The notes under the pieces: model-generated
The model's input: only the letters and a program-made list of their open reading frames with translations
Told to the model about the DNA's origin: nothing
Database searches by the model: none
DNA from: Actinomortierella ambigua
Lineage: Eukaryota; Mortierellomycota; Mortierellomycetes; Mortierellales; Mortierellaceae
DNA length: 55,592 nt
Assembly: GCA_016098155.1 (NCBI GenBank)
Contig: JAAAJB010000139.1
Coordinates: forward strand, 7,632 to 63,223
Direction of reading: 5' to 3'
Position numbers and translations under genes: made by a program
Part shown: in pieces, positions 1-18,748 of the stretch
How the letters are laid out: each line of letters opens with the position of its first letter
Position numbering within the stretch: the first letter of the stretch is position 1

Positions 1-677
1 TGGCCAGAAGCTTAACTCGATTCGAATTCGAGCACAAGGAGGCAGGACTCTTCACACAAAGAGAGGCTGCAAACCATCAATGCAAGGCAAAAGACTTTCC
101 CATGACATAGAGTATGGGGTGAAGAACAATGAATCCAGCGAGACGCTTTGAACGGGATTGCCCCGAACGCCCATTGTTCCTCAGCCTTGTGCCTCACATC
201 GGTTACAAATTCGCCTCTGTGGAAAGGGAGATGCGGTACTGAAGGTGCGCTACTTACCGTTGAAATGCACTCGCGTTGAGTGAAGAAGCGATGGATGAAG
301 AGGCGATGGAAGAAACGAGCGATGGAGGAGGGACACCATCAATTGCAGGGAAGGAAGACCGAAACGCGCGCAAGTCCCAGTCAGACATTGCTGTACATCG
401 GAGCGCGACGTAGAAAAAAAAAATAAATAAAACCAGAGACTTATTCTGGGATACTAACCCATATGGTTAAAAAAAAAAAAACTATGGGCTTTTGCTGTAT
501 TCAGGTCGCCGTTGTCTGTATCTGTCTCGTCGTCGGATTCTTCTCGTCTTCGCTAGCCTCGTCAAGCCTTGATTCGGTGTCGGAATGGAGACCAAGGTTA
601 TTTCCTCTATGACCCCCCAAAGCGTAAGCGTGGGGGTTGTCTGAGTAGTGGCTCGTCATCGGACTCGTCGTCATCGC
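1..677. other. Left-edge stretch without a supported gene
   Basis: I see no conserved reading frame or RNA gene here. There are two A-rich runs near 414-430 and 468-480. On the minus strand, 600-690 can be read as a short acidic stretch (SDDDESDDE) in a different frame from the end of the neighbouring minus-strand reading frame. It could be an alternative C-terminus or a decayed continuation of that gene. Confidence 0.4.
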
Positions 678-1421
678 TTATTTCGCCTTGTTGATCGCCA
701 AGATAGACGAAGGTTTGCTCGCCTTTTGTTTGGACGCATTCTTAACCTTTGGGCCGGTGCTACTGGTACCTTGGCTTGCGCTTGCTGGTGGTTCGTATCG
801 GGGAAGATCGAGACGAGAGCATGCGGAAAACTGCCGCTTCATTGACTCAACAGCCGATACCATCTTGCCTCCCAGGTTCCGAACCCTATCTACGCAAGGG
901 GTGCCAGATCCAGGCACGTCGTTTAGCTGGTAGCCTAGCACAATGGATAATAGAAAGAATACAAGGGTGAGGAAGATGCCCGGAGATTTGCTCTCGCTGT
1001 TACATTTACAACTACAATAACTTACCAAACACTGCAGACAAGGGCCTTCCCATTCGTAGCGCAGGTTCACATTTCGCTCGTCCCTAGGCGACTTGATCTC
1101 GGCATACGCCGTTTCAACAGTGTACTTTTGAATTGTCACATCCGGCTTCAAGGTATCTCTCCGCCGTGTTCCGGATGCCAGCGACGGTCGGTTAGCCCAA
1201 TCAAACGCATAGGTCATGTCGGCCGCTGGGAAGAGAAACGATAACATCAAATCCAGGGCTCCGTGAGCAAAAATATCCTCACGCTTGCCTGTATAGGGGT
1301 GGTTCTTCTCCGCCAGCTTCGAAAAAGGAGGCAAAGGCGAGATTCAACCTATGGAACTGGAACCTACCCGAGAGCTGGATGGAGCTCTTGCGGGGTGGGC
1401 GGTGGAACAGGCAGCCGGCAT
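678..1421 (-). CDS. Short PD-(D/E)XK-nuclease-like protein, probably truncated or decayed
   Basis: A three-exon model reads through: 1421-1368, 1316-1026 and 926-678 (197 aa), with GT-AG introns 1367-1317 (51 nt) and 1025-927 (99 nt). The middle exon carries 'REDIFAHGALDLM', then 'LKPDVTI' and about a dozen residues later 'YAEIKSP'. The spacing of D and ExK resembles the PD-(D/E)XK nuclease fold that recurs in large, poorly characterised families of Mucoromycota; that assignment is from memory of the motif only. The C-terminal exon is a low-complexity Ser/Lys tail. The first exon has no recognisable similarity and its ATG is a guess. The protein is short for such families, so a decaying family member is as likely as a working gene. 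Confidence 0.35.
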
Positions 1422-2655
1422 TAGAGCCGAGGTGGATGGAGGCTTTATACCGAAAGTGACGACAAAGACACATGATCGAAAATGACCCCAGTTTTACTGA
1501 TATGCTTACGAGCAGGAATGATATAGTGGTGATTGGGGCGATGACGGACGCGTGGACGTATGTTGAGAGGATTTTCAAAAAGGCCAACACGGACCATCCA
1601 AGTCGCAAGGCTCGAACGGAGAGGGGGGGGGGCAAACCATTTGCAGAGACCATGCCAACATACACACAGCAAACCGAAAGCATGATCGAGCTGTCAGTGC
1701 AATGCCTGATCAATGGTACACCAGGTCTGTTGTCAGAGACAGGAGACATACAAGGTAATCATACCGCGGACTTGTCTTGCCGTATTTGTCGAGACATTGG
1801 AGGGAGCGCGTTCAGACAACATTCACGATCGCTAGATGTACGAAGGAACTCTTGTAGAGCGCTCGATATAGCAACTGTTGCTTATGAAAAAAAAAAAAAA
1901 AGATTTGCATATCACTGCTGTGAGAAAGATAATAATGCGTATACAGAGCGCTGGTGACGAGAGGCACCCGGGGAGCAGCAGCGGTTCCTTTGGCATTTCC
2001 CCATGCACAGCCTATCCAGAGGGTCTGTTGCACGCTGCGGCTGCGTGCGCAGTGGAGATGCTCGTTTCCGATGACAGAGAAAGGGGGTGCTGCACTTAAT
2101 TGAGATTAAAAATCATCGAGTTTGATCGAGTTTTGTAGCAGAATTCTCGTTTCTGAGCAGAATACAAGTATCAAATGAAGTCAACTCGTGCTGACTCGCT
2201 TAGAGAGACACAAGGTCTTTCCAACATCATTACATTCTGCATTCGCAAGACATTGTCGCCTTTCGCATTCCCGTTCCAGAACAGAGCAAGCTTCGGTGCG
2301 CTCACTCACCTGTATTCCACCCACGGCAACATTGCCCCAAACACCACACGTTCGCCTCCCCCTCTTCTCTCCTGTCCTCTTTGTCCAGAAAACTCTCTTG
2401 CTCTCTTTTTCTTTTTTTTTTTCCTCTTCTTCCTCTCCAATTCCTTCTCTTACTTACCCTCCACGCCCTTTCGTTCCTTTCTTTCTTCCCGTCGGTTTTT
2501 TTTTGTGTGCGTGTGTGTATGTTTTTTCTTACTCTCTTCCACTCTTTTTCTCTCTCCGTCTGCTCCAGTCTATTCTGTACCGCCTCTTCCCCTCTCCCGG
2601 CCTTCAACTCACCTCCTACCCCTACGGCTGGAGAGAGTAATAAAAAACGAAAAAG
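1422..2655. other. Intergenic region and muskelin promoter/5' leader
   Basis: No gene is supported. A plus-strand stretch at 1351-1750 has protein-like composition in two frames broken by a stop near 1485, with a G run at 1622-1630, and may be a dead fragment. From about 2350 to 2640 the plus strand is a long pyrimidine tract (CT/T runs), typical of the leader just upstream of a strongly conserved fungal gene, and leads directly to the muskelin ATG at 2656. Confidence 0.4.
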
Positions 2656-9920
<7,265 letters not shown>

Positions 9921-10096
9921 AATATTTGTTTCTCAAAAAAAACAAAAAAGATAGCTCGCAAAATTCTACGCGGTGCGCCACCAAAGTGTACGACATGCTT
10001 CAGGTCACGCGGCATGAGAGGCTAAAATGCACCCCCGTTGTTTTCCAACATTGACATTCATTACACGTACGCATACCGCGCACATTGTTTAACACC

Positions 10097-13000
10097 ATGG
10101 AGGACACCGCTGTCAGTCTTGTATGGTTTGCATTGAAACTTGGATGAGCATGGAACAGAAATGTTGTGTAGTGGAAGGGCAGTTGTCATCGAACACCGCA
10201 GGCTAATCTGCGAACACGATGCCTTTTGTGGTACTCATAAAATTTAGGCACATCGTTATGCCAGCGAGGCTGAAGCTCTGGAGGACCGCTACATGTGGGA
10301 GCAAGCCATTGATCTCCATGTTAAAGCGGGCGAACATTTCCTGATGGCCATGAACGATACCCATAGTCCTGAGGTCGTCCAGACCTTGAAGCTCATGCAT
10401 GCCAATCATACTCGCCAAGCTAAAGACTTGAAGCGCAGACTCGCCAAAGTGCAAGCTGCCACAGCAGCCGCAGCCTCCAAGGCTTCGCCCAAGGAGACAG
10501 GATCAAGTCGGCCTAATAGTGGCAGTGGTGGTAGCCCAGGGAGGACATCCGCCAATTCGGCAACAACGGCAGCACCAGCAACGAGCGCACGGTCCACTGA
10601 CGATAGCGATGGCCATTTCCACTCTGACCAAAAAGGGCGTCACTCCTCCAAGCAGCGACAAAGAACGGCAGATGGACTGAGAGTAGGAGACAGCGGCAAG
10701 GCGGGTCACCAACACGGAGCGCCGGTGGACGGAAAGCGAAGAGGTGGCGGTCATGGAGAGCGTAGGGAAGGCCACAGTGACGACAGTGAGGGCGAGTTCA
10801 GCAGTCGTCATCATAGGGAAGCCTCTAATAACCACCACCACCACCATCAACACCACCACCACCGTCATCACCATCACCATGCTCCAGACCACAATCGCCA
10901 CAGCCACCATGAGCCTTCGTCGTCCAGCACATTAGGATCCATCCACGTGAGCTCTAATCTATCCTCGACGAGCTCATCGGCAACCGTCGAGGACTCGTTC
11001 ACAATGATCAAAACCATGCGCGATGACTCAGATCCATTCAACAAGTTTTGGGAGGCTCTCGAAAGCTTGGTCCAAAAAATCTCTAGCCCCGTCGCATTTG
11101 CCTCCATCCCTCTCGACTTGGACGAACCGGCACCCTCTGTTTCAGTTGTTCAGACAGATCAGCAGCAGCAACTACAACCACACCAACCACTGCAACAACC
11201 AGAGAGACAAATGTCTTCATTGTCATCGCAGCTGCATACCACAACAAATTGGGAAGATGCTCCATTTGCCGGTATGTACAGTGCTCTATCTTTGCCTCCC
11301 ATCCTTGCTTACCATGAATGCTGTTGATACTAATATCAGAGCCTTTTGTTCACGGTTCGATATCTTAGTTGCTGTAGAAGGGCCCAAACAACTGTCTAGC
11401 AGCAGTACCCCAAGAGTCTCCAACCAAGAACCACCACCCGAACAACAACTACCACAGCGACAGGAGCACCTTGTGCCTCCGCAGCAGAAGCGACTGATGA
11501 CCTCAAGCAAACGCGAGAGCGAGCTGGAATCGGCCATGGTCGATTCGTACTTCATTATCGACTCGCCTTCTGCGCCGCCTGCTAAACATCCAACCCCGCG
11601 GAGCCGATCAGGGTCAAACAATACATCAATGGATACTGTGCATGGCGTCGGAGAAAATTCTCAGAGGTAGGGTTTTTTGTTTGTGTTTCGTAGCTACTAT
11701 CAAGATGGTATCGGGGCAGTGCCTTTGATTGATACTCGTGCTTTTTTTTTTTTTTTTTTTTTTTTTTGCCTTCTTCATTGGTCCATTTTACAGGAGTAGG
11801 AAAACGATTGAGGAGTACCAGATTGAAAATCAACAGCTCAAACTCACGTTGGACCGACTTTCCAAGAGAAATCAGGAGCTTGAGAAGGTATGTGGGTTTA
11901 TTGATCAGTGAGAAGTGTACTTTTTCGCTTTCCTAGCCTCCTTGTATATCTGCCTCACCAGTAACACCTATGTTTCTTGTTGTTGACTCATTCCTGGGGG
12001 GGGGGGGATTGATGTTACTAGTCCGCACAAGCAGCCATGCAGCTCAAAACGAACATGAACTCGTGGAAACAAGAGGTTGAGCGCCGGGCTATGCAGCTCA
12101 AGCAGAGTCAGGACATGCTTCGATCCGTTACAATGGGAAAACACACGGGTCAAATTCGTTCTGCAGGTATGGGGTTCTTTTTGGGAGAGGAAGAGGCTGC
12201 TTACGGACCTTACATGGGCTAGGATTACATTAACCTATCTGCGATGGCCTGGTCTGTTTGTGTGTGTTTGTATGCTGAAATAGATAGCAGCGCCTTGCTT
12301 CTAAAGCGGCCACTGGAAAGCTATGCCCACCCACCATCGGTCTCCGAAATCGAGCAGCAGCAGATCGGTCCGTCAGGACAAAGTTATTTGTCGGCTGCGT
12401 CCACCGTTGCCAATAACAGTGCTGAAGATAGCAGCGGTACCTATCCAACAGCTTACGAGCTTGCTAATCCAATGACAATGCAGCAACGTCTCAAGGAGCT
12501 AACGGCCGAGCTCGAGACCCTCAAACTGGACAATGCGCGCCAGACGGCCTTGATGCGAAAATACAAGCAGCGATGGGAAGATCTCAAAGAGTCTGCCAAG
12601 AGACGACGGAGTGGTGTAAAGCCTGAAGAGATTCCTGGAGGAGGAGGATCAGCACCCGACAATGGCAATGGTAACACCAGTCGAGCCTCTTACGGAGAAA
12701 ACATGTCAAAGCTGCCACCAGGACCGCACTCTTCAGGACGGAGACAGCTGCCACCGCAGGCTGCTGGATCTCCTTTCCCAAATACCGTTGTCTCGCGTGG
12801 CCCTCAGCTCACAGGAGCAACAGGCTCATCCTCACCACTTCGGCCACCTACCGGGTTGTCAAGATCGTCGTCGGCCTCAGGCCCCAATCTTCATCCAAGT
12901 GGGACGTATCAACGACGGATCATCATGGAGACGAATAAGGGAGGCCTGGCGTTGGAGCATATTAGCAAGTATCGAAATAATCACGCCCCGCTGACGGCCA

Positions 13001-13107
13001 CGCCGGTTACTGCAGGTCAAGGGCCTGGACCTGGACCTATCCCATCTGCTGAAGCAGGTACCCCTACCGGGACAACAGTAGCAAAGGCCAAGGAGCTATC
13101 TCTGTAA
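10097..13107 (+). CDS. NRBF2/Atg38-like MIT and coiled-coil protein
   Basis: Six exons: 10097-10120, 10248-11271, 11369-11666, 11794-11887, 12022-12166, 12284-13107 (802 aa). The N-terminus resembles the MIT domain of NRBF2 ('LAHRYASEAEALEDRYMWEQ', then 'AIDLHVKAGEHFLMAM'), followed by 'HANHTRQAKDLKRRL'. A long Ser/His/Gln-rich linker contains a poly-His run near 10830-10900. A coiled coil then crosses three exons ('EEYQIENQQLKLTLDRL', 'NMNSWKQEVERRAMQL', 'QQRLKELTAELETLK'). NRBF2 and yeast Atg38 bind and stabilise the Atg14-containing PI3-kinase complex I in autophagy. MIT followed by coiled coil matches them, but this protein is two to three times longer. Other MIT proteins are possible. 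The first exon is only eight codons and is supported by splice sites and by the family's 'LAHQ'-like start. Confidence 0.65.
11741..11767 (+). repeat. Poly-T run near a 3' splice site
   Basis: About 27 consecutive T residues lie in the intron 11667-11793 of the NRBF2-like gene, shortly upstream of the acceptor TTTTACAG. The next intron carries a run of about twelve G at 11996-12007. Confidence 0.85.
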
Positions 13108-14058
13108 GCTAAAAATAATAATAAAAGGGCAAGATGCCTAGATTCTCTGCGCAATCTCCATGTTACGGGGAGGCCTTTTCGCATTTGATTTTTCATCCTG
13201 CCCCTCCCCAACGCACACCTACCACCCAAATATGCTAATTCTCGGCTTACATGAGTTTATTGGAGAGCGGATAAAAAGGGTGCGCTCAAGACGTGGGCTG
13301 GTCATCGTCTTCGATTCCCAGTGTGCGATAGGGCCAGGTATAGTTCCTTATGAGGTCTTCCTATCTGGGCCATGGGGTCGAGAAATTTGGGTCGAGGTCT
13401 GCTCTTGCTCGACAAAGCATAGCGACAATGGTTCTACCCACGAGACATATTTCTCTCCTTCGTAAGTTGGCACGGTCCAGTGGAGAGCGTATTTGTGGAG
13501 TTCCAGGTAAAGCGTGTGGCACGTTAGATGTGTCAGGTTCCATAGAATGGACCTTGATGCAGATTCGGGTGTACTCTTTTCCCTACCAGATCACCGCACA
13601 ACTGATGGTTGACACCGTGTAGTGTGTAGTCCAAAAGTATAAATAACTTCTTGTCGATTCGTGAATGGGAATTAGCATGGTTGCTATATGGGGGCCACAA
13701 AATAACCACCAGGGTCACGGTAGCCATTTATCATAGGCCACATGAGTCATCGGGGCCACAATAGCCACAAGTCAAGGCCTCAAGAGCCACATGCGACACA
13801 AGAGCCAAATAGGCCACAAGAGGCACATAGGCCGCAAGAGCCACATAAGCCGCATAGGACACATAGGACACATAGGCCACAAGGGCCACATAGAGCCACA
13901 TCGAGCCACATAGGCCACAAGAGCCACAAGAGCCACAAGAGAGCCACAAGAGCCGAGCCGTGACTGACAGTCTGGCGGTAAATTTTGAACTGATGCGCCA
14001 CCAACCCAAGATAAAAGGAGTGTTCTTTCCCCCTATTGTTGTGTCAGCGCTCGTTGTC
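13108..14058. other. Spacer between NRBF2-like and Uls1-like genes
   Basis: The first 620 nt show no conserved coding frame or RNA gene. The last part holds the 9-bp minisatellite described separately, then about 100 nt before the ATG at 14059. A reading frame runs upstream of that ATG from 13960 without a stop, so an N-terminal extension of 33 codons cannot be excluded. Confidence 0.5.
13733..13957. repeat. Degenerate 9-bp minisatellite (CCACAAGAG / CCACATAGG)
   Basis: About 25 imperfect copies of a 9-bp unit alternate between CCACAAGAG-like and CCACATAGG-like forms. Because 9 is a multiple of three, all frames stay open across most of the array and create artificial His/Pro/Lys or Cys/Gly/Leu reading frames. 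The array ends about 100 bp before the start codon of the SNF2-RING gene and so lies in its promoter or leader. Confidence 0.85.
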
Positions 14059-17000
14059 ATGGATCCTTCACAGCTGGAAGCATTGCGGGCGCGGCTAACT
14101 GTCTGCAAGGAGCAATACCAAAGCCCATCGTCGCTCAACACACGGTCCAGGAAAGCAGCGCTTCGAAAAGAAATCGAGTCCATTGAGCGTCAACTGGCTG
14201 ATGCCTTGGGTCTTGAGGACCAAGATTCTGACGATGATGGAGCAAGCGAAGACAATGCGCTTGGTTGGGCCAATGTAAAGACGGAAAAGACAATCACCTC
14301 TACCTCCCCATCAGTCTCTTCTCCACCTTCTCCCTCCCATTCCGATAGCCCAAACAGCAGTTTTCGTATTTCCACATTATCAGTCTCTGCCAATTCAGAC
14401 ACCCCACCCTCAAGAGCACGCTCGCCACCCCTTGATTACAGTGGCCCGCTCTTGGGTTCCAAGCGACCTAGACTGGAGACCGCCACAGCCATCAAGCCAG
14501 ATCCAGAGACCTCGGCATCATCTACTCATTATACCTCATCAGTAGCAGGTGGTTCCGGAGCCCTGTCGGCGTCAACTCGCCATGGAGGCCCGTCTCATTC
14601 GCAGCCGAATCAAGTAGCCAGCCCGGGGCGCGAAAGCATCAGGACCGCTCTGCTAGACGCGGGCGAAGGCCTTGATGATATCGAGGAGCTTCTCCAAGCC
14701 CAGCAAAATCTAGAGCGCGAGCTGGCCGAAAAGCGGCGGCAGCGCGAGGAGGAAGACGAACGATTTGCACGGATGCTGCAGGAGGAGGAGTATCAAGCCG
14801 TGTCGAGCGCCTCGTCCGCTGGGCCAGCAAGACCAACCAAGCATTCGAGCAATGCGAACATAGTGCATCAACCGGTGATGTCCAAGGCCGATAAGGACCG
14901 ACAGGAGCGGGCTGATCATGAGATGGCGAAGTTGTTTGCAGAATCGGGGGTGCAGTCGTTCAACCTGTCCACTCTGAGACCGGGACAGGCACTCGCGAGT
15001 GCATCACGCAACCCGCCATGGCCTCACATGATGTCGTCGTCATCATCATCATTATCATCATCTTCATCATCTTCATTATCGTCATCGTCCTCCTCCGCCC
15101 CCGCCACCTCCTCCTCCCCGTTCCTTTCATCGTCCTCTTCGACTCAAAGGTCAGCCGTCGCCTCTTCTCGCCCCGCTCAACAGCCACGCCCCACTGCACC
15201 TGCGGCCCCTGTATTTGGCAACACATCACTCAATACCTCTGGACCCTTCATCACAACGCCGAATCCGAACGCACCCGTTTTCACCATCTTTGGCGGCCAG
15301 TCGCATAGGACACAGTCGTCGACGCCAACGGCAACGCCTTCAGCAACAATGCCAAATCCATATGCCAACTATCCACCCAGTATTGCCAAGCGCCTGGCTG
15401 AGGCTGAAAAGCTGAAGAAAGATGAGGCAGACCTCCGTGTCTTCCTCAACGCTTTGGACCGAGCCCACAAGGCCGCGGAGGAGAAGAGGAAAAAGGCTAA
15501 GCCAGGTATTTCGCAAAAGTTGGATGTGGTTGGTAGTAGCAGCCACTACTCCAACAGCAGCTACAGTACTCAGCCCATACCCCCTAAATTACCCCCCGCG
15601 GCATCCTCAAGTGCCATAATTGATCTAACCACGTCTAATGCTGACCTTGTTCGGTCAATAGTGGGTTCGAAGCACCCCATCGTGCATGTCCCTTCAGACT
15701 CTGATGAGGACAACTTCTCTGATCTCGATAACTACTGGAATGACTACGGTTCGAGCACCTATGGATGGCACCAGTTCTCCGACGACGAACACTATAATTC
15801 TGACGATGATATTTACGGCCACATGGGGTATGGCTATGGATACTCGTCGTCGTCGTCCTCGTCACGATATTACAGCTCGGCGTACCAGACAGTGAAGCAG
15901 TATACGGAGGCCGACGTCCAAAAGGAGCTCCAGGATCTTCTGTCGAACATCAAAGAGATGGAGGAGATCCCCCCTGAGGACCGTCTGGGCACCCCTGAAG
16001 ATATGGCGCGAAACATGGTTCTGCTTGAGCACCAGAAGATTGGTCTCACTTGGCTCCAGAAGATGGAGGATGGTAACAATAAGGGCGGCATCCTTGCGGA
16101 CGATATGGTACGTATCACTTCTTGGATTTGTGGTGATGAATGGTTCTTTCTGCATCAATTCTGATTCGTATGACAAAAAAACTACTCTTATTATCACCAA
16201 TAGGGCTTGGGAAAAACTGTGCAGTCCATTGCGCTGATTGTCTCTCGACGAGGTCAACCCCCTGCGACGCTCCAGGTCTGGGATGATAAGATGGTTTACC
16301 ATGCACCTCCTCCTCCCTCGGCACTGATCAAGAGCAAGGCTACCTTGATTGTGGCACCAACAGCACTTGTTTATCAATGGGAGAACGAGATCATCTCCAA
16401 GACCACACCAGGCCTGCTCAAGGTCCATGTCCACTATCTGGGTCTGAAGAAAAGGATAAGCGATCTACAGGAGCTAGCACGTTGCGATGGTATGCTGGGC
16501 GCCTGATCTGGGAAATCGCGTTACTGCTTTTGTATGAGAGAACCGTTCTATTGTTACTAATTCTTTATTTCCTGTCTTGTCTTGTATTTTTTTGGACGGC
16601 CCATAGTGATCATTACATCGTATGGATCGCTTTCGGGTGAGATGGGCTTTTTCGACATTACTGGAAGGAGAGCTAACAAACCCATTGGCGACCTCTTCAA
16701 GCTGCACTTCCACCGTATCATTTTGGATGAGGCCCATACGATCAAGAACAAGGCCACAAAGGCAGCCATAGCATGCACTGCGCTGCAAGCGACATACCGT
16801 TGGTGTCTGACGGGCACCCCCTTCCAGAACAAGATTTCCGAGCTCTTCTCGTTGATCCAATTCCTGCGCATCCGTCCATATGACGAGTACGTCAAGTTTG
16901 CACATGACATTGTCAACCCGATCCAGAGACTCAAGACTGATCATGCTTCGGAGGCGCAGCGCGTGTCGGCCATGCATCGACTGCAGGCTCTCATGAAGGC

Positions 17001-18445
17001 GATATGTCTGCGTCGCTCCAAGAAGGATCAGGTCGACGGCAAGCCGATCTTGTCGTTGCCGCCACGCATCGTCACCATGACCAATGTCACGTTTTCGCCA
17101 GACGAGGCAGCTTTTTACAATGCGCTCGAGAGCAGGACGGTGGACAGGTTCAACTCGTACGTCAAGGCAGGCACGGTGATGAAGAACTACACCAACGTGC
17201 TGGTGCTCCTGCTTCGCCTCCGCCAGGCATGCTGTCACCCGCATCTGATCAAAGATTTTCTCAAGGCGGAAGAAGCCGAGGCCGGCCGAGGCGGTGACTC
17301 GAAGGCAAGGCTGGAGAAGCTGCTGGACAAATTGTCAGAGACGATCATCAACCGGTTACTGAGAGACGTGGATCTGGACGCTCCAGAGTGCCCGATCTGC
17401 ATGGATGTCGGTGAGCATACTGTGTTGCTGAACAAGTGTGGACACATATACTGCAAGGCCTGTATTGCGGCGCATTTGGAGCGTCACGAGCCCGAGGACC
17501 GCAAGTGCCCCGAGTGTCGTGGTCTGACCAAGCTTGAGGACACGATCCCGGTCAAGGAATTTGTCGACCGCTACCGTCCAGCACCGCCACCGCCACCGGA
17601 GGCTGATCCCAAGGGAAAAGGCAAGGCTGTTGCCCAGGACGAGGGAGCTGACAGCTCGTTGCCAGAGATTCCTGAAGTGCCAGACGATTGGATGAGCAGT
17701 GCAAAAGTTGACAAGATGGTCGAGATTGTGGAGCAAGTCATTGCCAAGCGTGAGAAGGTCATTGTCTTTTCACAGTTTACGACCTTGCTCTCACTTATTG
17801 AGCGACCACTTGCCGATCGTAACATCCGGTACATGCGGGTAATGCCATTTCTTTTGTTCTACCGTCTACCCTTCAGTGACCTGTGCTTTTGCAGAGGGAT
17901 GTATTTTTTTTAACTGTTTACCTCTTTTGTTTTTCTTTTCTTTTTCTATTTATCAGTACGACGGCACTATCAGTGCGGATACGCGCAACCGGTTGATCCA
18001 GGACTTCATGAACCCCGACAAGAATTATTCCGTGATCTTGATTAGTCTGAAGTGCGGCTCTCTCGGCCTCAACCTCGTTGCTGCCAACCAGTAAGTTAAC
18101 AATGGCTTTCTTTTTTTTTCTTTTCCTTTTTATCGGTGGATCAAATGTACTTACACGGGTTAATTGTGTTTCCTTATCCAAAAAAGCGTGATCATGATGG
18201 ATCCATGGTGGAATCCAGCGATCGAGAACCAGGCGATTGACCGAGCGCACCGTATTGGACAGACGCGCGATGTGCATGTGTACCGACTGGCAGTGCCCAA
18301 CTCGGTGGAGGACCGAATTTACCGATTACAGGAGGATAAGCAGGCCCTGATTGACGGAGCTCTAGGCGAGAGTGACACGATTCCAAAGTTGGCGCGATTG
18401 AATCTGCAAGATTTGATCTACCTCTTCCGAGGAACTCGCAACTGA
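14059..18445 (+). CDS. SNF2-family ATPase with embedded RING finger, Uls1/Ris1-like
   Basis: Exons 14059-16107, 16204-16489, 16607-17838, 17957-18090, 18187-18445 (1319 aa). The N-terminal half is Ser-rich with a helical stretch ('ERELAEKRRQREEEDERFA') and a SUMO-interaction-like 'AIIDLTTSNADL' near residue 520. The ATPase starts at about 650: 'GILADDM|GLGKT' (motif I, split by intron 1), 'ILDEAHTIKN' (II), 'CLTGTPFQN' (III). A C3HC4 RING ('CPICMD', 'CGHIYCKACIAAHL', 'CPEC') sits between the helicase lobes near residue 1040. The C-lobe has 'VIVFSQFTTLLSLIE', 'SLKCGSLGLNL' and 'IDRAHRIGQTRDVHVYRL'. No HIRAN domain is visible, which argues against Rad5/HLTF; Rad16 remains the main alternative. 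Uls1-type proteins are DNA translocases and candidate SUMO-targeted ubiquitin ligases in the nucleus. Confidence 0.85.
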
Positions 18446-18641
18446 AAAGGATGATTTCGCCTGTCTCTCACTTTCTCTCTGGAAGGAACTTGCTCTCTCT
18501 CTCCTGTATCGCAATAATCGCTCCTCTCCCCCGCCCCCTTCTTTGATCATACCTCGTGACTTAGCCCTTGGTTTCTCTTCTCTGTCAACCCTTTTTTTTT
18601 TTTTCTTTCAATGATCAAGAACTTTTCGACTGTGGAAAATC

Positions 18642-18647
18642 AATAAA
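18642..18647 (+). terminator. Candidate polyadenylation signal
   Basis: AATAAA lies about 195 nt after the stop of the Uls1-like gene, before the convergent bestrophin-like gene. This is position-based inference. Confidence 0.4.
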
Positions 18648-18748
18648 GTCCATCTCGCACTGGCAGGGCCGGTTATTATTCAACGTATATGAAGGGAAAA
18701 AAATGAGAGAATAAATGTACATTTTTAGGATGGGAGCGAAAAGTCGTT

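Noticed and set aside
1472..1957. Plus-strand frame of 161 codons
   Set aside because: Protein-like at first but without family resemblance, preceded by a stop and ending in a Lys run from poly-A; possibly a dead fragment, not a supported gene.
13742..13963. His/Pro/Lys repeat protein
   Set aside because: It is the 9-bp minisatellite read as codons.
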